DNA of 8,545 bases from JAGOEX01 sp964630905 (GTDB taxonomy: Bacteria; UBP6; UBA1177), in contig CAZVWR010000084.1 in the NCBI GenBank assembly GCA_964630905.1, positions 1-8,545 on the forward strand. Reading direction: 5' to 3'. Shown here in pieces: positions 1-5,443 of the stretch (position 1 is the stretch's first letter; the number at the start of each line of letters is the position of its first letter). The notes beneath the pieces were generated by a model that saw nothing but the letters and a program-made list of their open reading frames with translations, did not search any database and was not told the origin of the DNA. The position numbers and the translations under genes were made by a program.

Positions 1-80
1 CAGAGATTTTTAAGCAGAATATCTTAGGTTTAGCAATCTATGGGATGGCTGTGTTCCTGAAAACTTTAATTTTGGTTTAA
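1..80 (+). CDS. possible 3' tail of an upstream gene (weak)
   Basis: One plus-strand frame is open from the window edge (first full codon at base 3) to a TAA at 78-80. It encodes about 25 mostly hydrophobic residues ending in KTLILV. The other plus frames and all minus frames are closed within this stretch. An open run of 25 codons in AT-rich DNA can arise by chance, no family is recognisable, and no terminator follows. It is recorded only because it could be the last segment of a membrane protein gene lying to the left. Confidence 0.15.
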   Translation, partial: EIFKQNILGLAIYGMAVFLKTLILV

Positions 81-114
81 TTTTATTAAAATAGTAGTGT
101 TGTGTTTAATTTTT

Positions 115-118
115 GGAG
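115..118 (+). promoter_or_regulatory. ribosome binding site deciding the lipoprotein start
   Basis: GGAG lies six bases upstream of the ATG at 125. A TTG at 113 in the same frame overlaps this motif and has no Shine-Dalgarno sequence of its own. The 125 start also places a clean lipoprotein signal peptide at the N-terminus. Confidence 0.75.
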
Positions 119-124
119 ACAGAT

Positions 125-826
125 ATGAGAAATTTTTTGATTGCGGTTTTATTGGCATCCGCTTTTATTTTTGTTTCATGTGAGGACTCAGATACAAAAA
201 ATTCTGGTGATACTGGTGATACCAGTGATACGGGAGGAGATACAGGAGACACGGGAGACACAGGTAATACAGGAGATGCGGGTAATACTGTTTCAGATGA
301 TGATATTGCTGATACCGGTAATACAGGAAATACGGGAAATACAAATGACACAGGTAATACTGCTTCAGATAATGATACTGCTGATACAGGAAGTGGTGTT
401 TCTGCAACATGTACCGACAGTGAAAAATTTTGCCATACTCATGAAGGTTTAGACTGGTCAGATGTTTCAAGCAAGACTATGATGCGGGATGAAGCGATTG
501 AATATTGTGAAAACATCGGCGGCCGGCTCCCAACAATCTCAGAACTGAGAACCCTTGTTCAGAGTTGCCCTGCGACTGAAACAGGTGGAGAATGTGGAAT
601 CACCGACATTTGTTCAGCTTATTATGATTGCTGGAATAATTCATGTGAAGGATGCGAAGATGACAGCTTCGGCAAATATTCAGTTTTTGGAAATGTCGGC
701 TGGTTCTGGTCGTCGTCGGTGCGGTCGGATACCCAGGACTTAGACCTTGTCTGGATATTGGGTTTCTACAACGGCCGTTTGGATGAAGCCGAAACCTGCT
801 GCAACTATGTCCGTTGTGTGCGTTAA
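125..826 (+). CDS. Asp-Thr-Gly repeat lipoprotein with cysteine-rich DUF1566 (Lcl-type) domain
   Basis: The product has 233 residues. Residues 1-18 are a short signal peptide (MRN followed by a hydrophobic run) ending in the lipobox FVSC. Cys19 is therefore the likely lipidated residue, anchoring the protein in the envelope, probably at the outer membrane. Residues 28-89 are a low-complexity acidic linker of DTG/NTG triplets that should hold the C-terminal domain away from the membrane. Residues 96-233 match the DUF1566 (Lcl C-terminal) pattern: an A.EYC..IGGRLPT..EL segment near 124-141, a WFWSSS motif at 193-198, an F.NG motif at 214-217, and a terminal YVRCVR. Such domains are thought to have a C-type-lectin/formylglycine-enzyme-like fold that binds surface ligands. 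The mature domain has twelve cysteines, enough for six disulfides outside the cytoplasm. The 3' end is adenine-poor relative to the rest of the gene, as a DGR-diversified variable region would be. The ligand is unknown. The lipoprotein and DUF1566 calls are fairly secure; any specific function is not. Confidence 0.85.
   Translation: MRNFLIAVLLASAFIFVSCEDSDTKNSGDTGDTSDTGGDTGDTGDTGNTGDAGNTVSDDDIADTGNTGNTGNTNDTGNTASDNDTADTGSGVSATCTDSEKFCHTHEGLDWSDVSSKTMMRDEAIEYCENIGGRLPTISELRTLVQSCPATETGGECGITDICSAYYDCWNNSCEGCEDDSFGKYSVFGNVGWFWSSSVRSDTQDLDLVWILGFYNGRLDEAETCCNYVRCVR
206..391 (+). repeat. in-frame DTG/NTG tandem repeat in the lipoprotein gene
   Basis: This stretch is a 9-base-period repeat of the type GAT/AAT-ACN-GGN, encoding DTG and NTG triplets. 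Third positions vary (ACA, ACT, ACC, ACG; GGA, GGT, GGG), so the protein repeat is conserved more strictly than the DNA. A higher-order unit is superimposed: NTVSDDDIADTG (residues 54-65, bases 284-319) and NTASDNDTADTG (residues 78-89, bases 356-391). These two copies start 72 bases (24 residues) apart. The array reads as a flexible, negatively charged spacer. Slippage or recombination could change its length without breaking the frame. Confidence 0.85.
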
Positions 827-883
827 AGTTATCTTTTATTTTTCCCAACCCGTCAAATTAACTAATTTTTTAATGCGGAGTGG
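827..883. other. convergent intergenic spacer without a clear terminator
   Basis: These 57 bases separate two genes that converge. The only symmetry is AAATTA/TAATTT at 855-868, followed by a few more T residues. The stem is pure A/T with a two-base loop (or five pairs with a four-base loop), too weak to call as an intrinsic terminator for either strand. Transcription from both sides may therefore end by another mechanism or overlap. Confidence 0.5.
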
Positions 884-1591
884 CTACAAATTCCCTTTGA
901 TACCGTTGGTGTAATCACTTAGAAGATTGAAAATTTCGTGACCGATAACTTTTTTATCATAGTTTTCAGTTGCATAATCAAGTGCGGTTTTCCCTTTATA
1001 ATCCTTGTGAAGGGGAGAAGCTTTGAGTTCAATAAGTCTTTTCATATAGTTGGAATGTCCTTTTTCGGCGGCAATGATAAGCGGGGTTTTTTTGTCAATG
1101 TCTTTAAGATTGATGTCGCTTCCGGCTTTTATCAGGAGTTCAAAAATCTCTAAACTTTCATTTCTTCTAAATGATATCAAAGTGTTGAGAATGTCTCGCT
1201 CAAAGTTGTCCTGCCATGACGGATCAACGCCTTTGTCAAGGAGGGTTTTGACATTTTCAACGCATCCGCTTTCAACTGCATAGTGAAGCGGGTTCTTTTT
1301 CGAGTTGTCCCTGAGTTCAAACGGAAGACCTGCTTTAATCAGCGTGTTAAGCATTCCCGGAGTATCGAGCCCTGCGGCATAAAAAATGGCCGTTGCACCA
1401 GTTTTGTCAGAAAAATTAAGTACTTCCGGCATTTTTAAAAACCAGCCCACAGCTTTTGCATTGTTATCTTTGACAGCAGAAATGAACCCCAGTCCGTCCG
1501 GCTCATAGCCTTCACTTTTTAATGCCCTGTCATAGGTTCCGCTGCATCCCGTAAAAACAATGAAAAACAGTATTAAAATTAAGTATTTCAT
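884..1591 (-). CDS. ankyrin-repeat lipoprotein
   Basis: The product has 235 residues. MKYLILILFF followed by IVFTGC is a lipoprotein signal peptide with Cys16 in the lipobox FTGC, so the protein is predicted to be exported and lipid-anchored. The rest is a series of about five or six ankyrin-type helix-loop-helix repeats, roughly at residues 33-62 (degenerate), 65-95, 98-128, 131-164, 167-197 and 200-225. The best are NPLHYAVESGCVENVKTLL (100-118) and TPLIIAAEKGHSNYMKRLI (169-187), which show the canonical TPL..AA..GH...(V/M)..L pattern. Ankyrin stacks mediate protein-protein contacts and have no enzymatic activity of their own; the partner is unknown. The ATG shares an ATGA overlap with the hisC stop codon, and no Shine-Dalgarno motif is visible in front of it. 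Translation is therefore probably coupled to hisC. No function in histidine synthesis or mismatch repair should be assumed from position alone. Confidence 0.85.
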   Translation of the reverse strand: MKYLILILFFIVFTGCSGTYDRALKSEGYEPDGLGFISAVKDNNAKAVGWFLKMPEVLNFSDKTGATAIFYAAGLDTPGMLNTLIKAGLPFELRDNSKKNPLHYAVESGCVENVKTLLDKGVDPSWQDNFERDILNTLISFRRNESLEIFELLIKAGSDINLKDIDKKTPLIIAAEKGHSNYMKRLIELKASPLHKDYKGKTALDYATENYDKKVIGHEIFNLLSDYTNGIKGNL

Positions 1592-2712
1592 GCTTTAATC
1601 TGTGCAAGAAAATCTTCAAGTTTTTCAATGCATATTCTGTTGTGATCTTCAAGACCTATTGAAATTCTTATCCAGTTCGGGAATCCGTAACCGCCCATCG
1701 GTCTGGTGATAACTCCCTGTTTCATCAGATAGTTGAAACAATCCATTCCTACAGAAGGATCTTCTCCCACCCTGACTAAAACAAAGTTTCCCTGACTCGG
1801 AAGATATTTGAGTCCAAGTCTTTGAAATTCTTTGTAATAATATTCTTTTCCAGCTTTGTTGACAGCAACAGATTTTTTTAAATATTCGTCATCATTAAGT
1901 GCCGCAATTCCTGCCGCCTGAGCAAGTGAACTGGTGTTGAAAGGTTCTCTGACGCGGTTCATGTAATCAACAAGTTCAGCAGTTGCAATTCCGTATCCGA
2001 GACGAATGCCGCTTATGCCGAAAGCTTTTGAGAAAGTTCTTGTAACTATTGTATTTTTATGGATATTTCTATAGTTCAACGAATTAGGATAATCATCTGC
2101 GTCAACATAGTCTACATACGCTTCATCAACTACAAGTATAACATCTTCAGGAATCACTTTGAGGAGTTTTTCAAAAGCGGTCTTTGAATAATAAGTACCT
2201 GTCGGATTGTTCGGGTTTACTAGACATATCATCTTGGTCTTTTCATTTATTGCAGCGATATGACCGTCAATATCGACACAGTGATCTGATGTCTGAGGAA
2301 TGAGAACGGTCTTTATATTCGCTGCCGCAGGAATGAGTTCATAAACGACAAATGCCTGTTTTGACACGATAATTTCTTCATCTCCTTTAAGAAATGTCCT
2401 TATGGCGATGTCTATTACCTCGTTGGAGCCGTTTCCAACGATAAGTTCATCAAAATGAATCTCTTCACCTCTATTTTTGTGATATTCCAAAATTGCATTT
2501 TTAAGATAGAATGCATTTCCGTCAGGATAAAAGTTAAGTTCCGATGCCGCCGCCTTGACAGCTTCAACAACTTTTCTGCTCGGACCGAGCGGATTTTCGT
2601 TGCTTGCAAGTTTGATCGAATCTTTAAGTCCAAGTTCTCTTTCAACTTCAGAAATCGGTTTTCCCGGTTTGTAAGGGGTTATCGCCTTGATGTTGTCTCC
2701 CACTTTAACCAT
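1588..2712 (-). CDS. hisC: histidinol-phosphate aminotransferase
   Basis: The product has 374 residues, a normal length for this fold-type I PLP enzyme. HisC converts imidazole-acetol phosphate and glutamate to histidinol phosphate and 2-oxoglutarate in cytosolic histidine biosynthesis. Visible family features are KLASNENPLGPS near 34-45, YPDGN at 62-66, the GNGSNEVI cofactor segment at 93-100, NPNNPTG at 166-172, DEAYVDY at 196-202 (Asp196 should contact the pyridine nitrogen), the Schiff-base lysine Lys229 in TFSKAFG, GIRLGYG at 235-241, and WIRISIG at 347-353 with the substrate-binding arginine. The ATG at 2712 is preferred because AAGGAG at 2725-2720 lies seven bases before it. The in-frame ATGs at 2718 (one base from that motif) and 2745 (well inside mutS) are poor alternatives. 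The gene overlaps the 3' end of mutS by eight bases and the next gene by four. Related aromatic or general aminotransferases share this fold, and no other his gene is present to confirm the pathway, but the sequence resembles HisC most. Confidence 0.93.
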   Translation of the reverse strand: MVKVGDNIKAITPYKPGKPISEVERELGLKDSIKLASNENPLGPSRKVVEAVKAAASELNFYPDGNAFYLKNAILEYHKNRGEEIHFDELIVGNGSNEVIDIAIRTFLKGDEEIIVSKQAFVVYELIPAAANIKTVLIPQTSDHCVDIDGHIAAINEKTKMICLVNPNNPTGTYYSKTAFEKLLKVIPEDVILVVDEAYVDYVDADDYPNSLNYRNIHKNTIVTRTFSKAFGISGIRLGYGIATAELVDYMNRVREPFNTSSLAQAAGIAALNDDEYLKKSVAVNKAGKEYYYKEFQRLGLKYLPSQGNFVLVRVGEDPSVGMDCFNYLMKQGVITRPMGGYGFPNWIRISIGLEDHNRICIEKLEDFLAQIKA

Positions 2713-5290
2713 TTTCATTCTCCTTTTTTCCGTTAACAATATCAAATAGTTGGAATAAAATATTCATTGCTTCCCGCGGGGACGTTTTTTCGGGGTCGGC
2801 CCGCTTGATCATTTTTTCGAGTTCATAAAGATGGTCAGGAAGAGTTTCTGTATGACCGAAATTCATTGAAAAAATATCGGTCTGAAGAGAGCCGCCTCTT
2901 TCAAAACGGAATTTTCTGTCAGCCATCTCCATATCCTTTAATATCTTCTCGGCAGTTTTTATCACCTCTCTTGGCATGTCGGTCAGTTTTGCAACTTCAA
3001 CTCCGAAACTTCTACTGCTTCCCCCTTCTTTCATCTGATATGTGAATCTGATCTTTCCACCGTACTCCTTTGCCCCCATATGAAAGTTGAAAGCAGATGA
3101 AAAGTCTTCAGCAAGTTCTGTAAGTATATGATAATGTGTTGCAAAAAGTGTTACAGCATTTATTTTTCTGATAATATGTTCAGCTATTGCACGGGCAAGT
3201 GAAATTCCGTCATAGGTTCCGGTTCCCCTTCCTATTTCATCAAGTATTATCAAGCTTTTAGATGTTGCTGAATTTAAAATGTATGCGGTCTCTTTCATTT
3301 CGACAAGGAAAGTGGATTCCCCTTTTGAAAGATTGTCGCTTGCGCCTACTCGGGTGAAGATGGAGTCAACTATCCCGATGCGGGCACTTTTTGCAGGGAC
3401 AAAAGATCCGGTCTGGGCAAGAAGAACAACCAGAGCCGTCATCCTCATCACCGTTGATTTTCCCCCCATGTTGGGACCGGTGATTATGCAGAATCTTTTC
3501 TGTGCATCACCGATAACAACAGTTGCAGGAACATAGCTTCCTTTCGGGATCGAAGCTTCAACGACAGGATGTCTTCCGTCAATAATTTCAATGCCTTCCT
3601 TTTCAACGACATCGGGACAGCAGTAATTGTTCTCAACGGCAAGTTTTGCAAAGCCGCAGAAAAGGTCAAGCCACGAAATAAATTTTGCAAGATTCAGGAT
3701 CTCTTCTTTATAACCATTTATTTCTACTACTGTTTTTTCTAAGATCTCAAGCTCAAGCTCAGTCATTTTATCTTTGGCAGTAAGGATCTTTTCTTCAAGC
3801 TCCTTAAGTTCTGCAGTAAAATATCTTTCACCGTTTGAAGTGGTCTGTTTTCTGATGTAGTGAGCCGGAACTTTGTCTGCAAATCTTTTGCTGATTTCAA
3901 AATAATATCCGAAAACGCGATTGAATCCTGCTTTAAGTGTCGGTATCTGGGTCGATTCCTTTTCCCTTGCTTCAAGAGCCGCTATGTGTCCTCTTGAATT
4001 ATTAATAAGATCAGACAGTTGGAACATTTCAGGAGAGTGATCGGGGGAAACAAAACCCCCCTCCTTATAATTGAACGGGGGCTCATCGACAAATCTTTTT
4101 TTCCAGTTTTGCGCAATTTTGCCGGTGATGTTGAAAGCCGGGGTGGACTTAAAAAATTCAAGGTCATCCCTTTTCAGGATCGAATCCTTGAGGTTTATAG
4201 CAAAAACAAGGGAGTCGGCGAGCATTCTTATCTCTCTGGGACCTCCTCTCTTGACGAGGATACGGCTTAATGTCCGCTCAAAATCTCTAATTTTTCCAAG
4301 ATCTTCACGCATATGTCTAAGAAGCGTTCCATCTGAGGAAAATGTTGAAACACACTGCTGGCGGAGGAGTATCATATCGAGATTTTTAAGGGGATTTTTT
4401 ATGGTATTTGCAAGAATTCTTTTCCCCATCGGTGTCTGAGTTCTGTCTATTGCCCAAAGGAGCGATCCTTCGCGGTTTCCGCCTATAAGTGTCTTTTCTA
4501 TCTCAAGATTTGCCGCAGTATTGTAATCAAGTGCCGCCGAATCTTCGCTTTTCCATCTTTCAGGGGTCCGAAGCGGCGGAAAATTGCCGAAATAGAGATT
4601 GTCAACATAGAAAAGCATCATTTCAAGAGATTTTTCAATATTGTTCAACATATTGTAATCTTTCAATTTTTCCAGATAATTAGCTCCATTTTCAGAAGGA
4701 ACCCAGTCTTCAAACCGTTCCTGGTCTATCACCTCTGCACAAATATGTGACGAAGTGGTGTTCATAACGGTCTCTTTCGGGCCTATATTTCTGATAACAT
4801 CTTCAATTTCTGTTTCATTCACGACTGTATAAAAAACATCTCCGCAGCTCACATCGACCCATGATAGTGCGGCGGTATCCTTTTCAAAGAACACGCTCAT
4901 AAGCCAGTTTGACCTGTTTTCGACCAGTGAACTTTCTTCAACCACAGTTCCCGGAGTGAGAATTCGTACAACATCCCTTTCGACAGTTTTTTTCTTTTTA
5001 TCGGGCTTTTCGGTCTGTTCACATACTGCAACTTTTTTTCCTGCTTCAAGAAGTTTTCTGATATACTGGTCTGCACTGTGCCACGGAATTCCGGCAAGCG
5101 GTATTTCAGCATCCTTGTGACGGCATGTAAGCGTAATTCCCAAGATTTCAGAAGCAGTTACGGCATCATCAAAAAACATTTCATAAAAATCCCCGAGCCT
5201 GAAAAAAAGTATCGCATCGGGATATTTTTCCTTGAACGCCGTATATTGTTTCATCATAGGGGTTTCAAGGGCTTTTTCGATAGCTGACAT
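2705..5290 (-). CDS. mutS: DNA mismatch repair ATPase MutS
   Basis: The product has 861 residues, the usual MutS length. MutS dimers recognise base mismatches and small loops, then use ATP to signal MutL. The N-terminal mismatch-binding domain has the Phe-X-Glu motif as F35-Y36-E37 in GDFYEMF. The C-terminal ABC-type ATPase shows Walker A GPNMGGKST (605-613), the STFLVEM signature (659-665), Walker B LDE (683-685) followed by IGRG, and the ATHYH segment (717-721). The conserved GRGTST motif reads GRGTGT (687-692), a Ser-to-Gly change in an otherwise intact motif. QTDIF at 803-807 resembles a sliding-clamp binding pentapeptide and lies where E. coli MutS carries one. Residues 820-853 resemble the C-terminal dimer/tetramer helix-turn-helix (ADPEKTSPREA). 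The ATG at 5290 is preceded by GGGTGA (5300-5295), an acceptable Shine-Dalgarno sequence. It is the first gene of the minus-strand cluster. No mutL lies in the window. Confidence 0.97.
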   Translation of the reverse strand: MSAIEKALETPMMKQYTAFKEKYPDAILFFRLGDFYEMFFDDAVTASEILGITLTCRHKDAEIPLAGIPWHSADQYIRKLLEAGKKVAVCEQTEKPDKKKKTVERDVVRILTPGTVVEESSLVENRSNWLMSVFFEKDTAALSWVDVSCGDVFYTVVNETEIEDVIRNIGPKETVMNTTSSHICAEVIDQERFEDWVPSENGANYLEKLKDYNMLNNIEKSLEMMLFYVDNLYFGNFPPLRTPERWKSEDSAALDYNTAANLEIEKTLIGGNREGSLLWAIDRTQTPMGKRILANTIKNPLKNLDMILLRQQCVSTFSSDGTLLRHMREDLGKIRDFERTLSRILVKRGGPREIRMLADSLVFAINLKDSILKRDDLEFFKSTPAFNITGKIAQNWKKRFVDEPPFNYKEGGFVSPDHSPEMFQLSDLINNSRGHIAALEAREKESTQIPTLKAGFNRVFGYYFEISKRFADKVPAHYIRKQTTSNGERYFTAELKELEEKILTAKDKMTELELEILEKTVVEINGYKEEILNLAKFISWLDLFCGFAKLAVENNYCCPDVVEKEGIEIIDGRHPVVEASIPKGSYVPATVVIGDAQKRFCIITGPNMGGKSTVMRMTALVVLLAQTGSFVPAKSARIGIVDSIFTRVGASDNLSKGESTFLVEMKETAYILNSATSKSLIILDEIGRGTGTYDGISLARAIAEHIIRKINAVTLFATHYHILTELAEDFSSAFNFHMGAKEYGGKIRFTYQMKEGGSSRSFGVEVAKLTDMPREVIKTAEKILKDMEMADRKFRFERGGSLQTDIFSMNFGHTETLPDHLYELEKMIKRADPEKTSPREAMNILFQLFDIVNGKKENENG
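2720..2725 (-). promoter_or_regulatory. hisC ribosome binding site inside mutS
   Basis: The motif AAGGAG, read on the minus strand from 2725 to 2720, lies inside the last codons of mutS (those encoding KKENENG). It is seven bases before the hisC ATG at 2712. The ribosome binding site and start codon of hisC both sit within mutS coding sequence, so ribosomes finishing MutS would pass directly over them. Confidence 0.75.
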
Positions 5291-5330
5291 TCATTCACCC
5301 GTATAAATTCGCCGACACCGCTTTGACCAT

Positions 5331-5336
5331 ATCATA
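5331..5336 (-). promoter_or_regulatory. candidate -10 box for the mutS-hisC-ankyrin operon
   Basis: Read on the minus strand, bases 5336-5331 give TATGAT, five of six matches to the sigma-70 -10 consensus. A transcript would begin near 5324, leaving a leader of about 34 bases before the mutS ATG. The -35 region (around 5352-5359) is A/T-rich and only loosely similar to TTGACA, so this remains a candidate. Confidence 0.4.
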
Positions 5337-5402
5337 CAAAAAATAAAAAATAAAGAAGATAGATACAGAACAATTATTTTTTTGTTTTTAAAAAAAAACA
5401 CA

Positions 5403-5408
5403 TATAAT
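5403..5408 (+). promoter_or_regulatory. candidate -10 box for the kinase gene
   Basis: TATAAT is a perfect -10 hexamer. Transcription would begin near 5415, leaving a leader of roughly 29 bases before the ATG at 5444. A TTGTTT at 5382-5387 could act as a weak -35 with a short 15-base spacer, inside the T-run/A-run block. In AT-rich DNA a perfect hexamer can arise by chance, but its position is right. Confidence 0.45.
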
Positions 5409-5443
5409 GTCGTGATTTGAATAATTTGCTGATAGGGAAAGCA

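Larger units (their letters stand above)
5291..5443. promoter_or_regulatory. divergent promoter region between mutS and the kinase gene
   Basis: This AT-rich 153-base interval contains the start signals for both transcription directions. Apart from the individual -10 candidates, its main feature is a T-run/A-run block at 5377-5398: seven T, one G, five T, then nine A. Homopolymer tracts of this kind bend or stiffen DNA and act as upstream promoter elements in many bacteria. No specific operator palindrome with GC content was seen. Confidence 0.6.

Noticed and set aside
113..124. TTG start four codons upstream of the lipoprotein ATG
   Set aside because: It overlaps the GGAG ribosome binding site and adds acidic residues before the signal peptide. 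The ATG at 125 has correct spacing.
106..470. Val/Pro/Ser-rich and Tyr/Leu/His-rich reading frames opposite or offset to the DTG repeat
   Set aside because: They arise because a 9-base-period repeat keeps several frames open. They lack ribosome binding sites, and only the plus-strand frame gives a signal peptide plus a recognisable domain.
855..871. Inverted repeat AAATTA/TAATTT followed by T residues as a terminator
   Set aside because: The stem is A/T only with a two- to four-base loop, so it would be unstable and is expected by chance in AT-rich spacer DNA.
2713..2745. Longer hisC start sites at 2745 and 2718
   Set aside because: 2745 lies deep within mutS without a ribosome binding site, and 2718 is only one base from AAGGAG. 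The extra residues do not resemble the family N-terminus.
4071..4439. Plus-strand reading frame of about 122 codons inside mutS
   Set aside because: It is antisense to conserved MutS core sequence, and its composition reflects the opposite coding strand.
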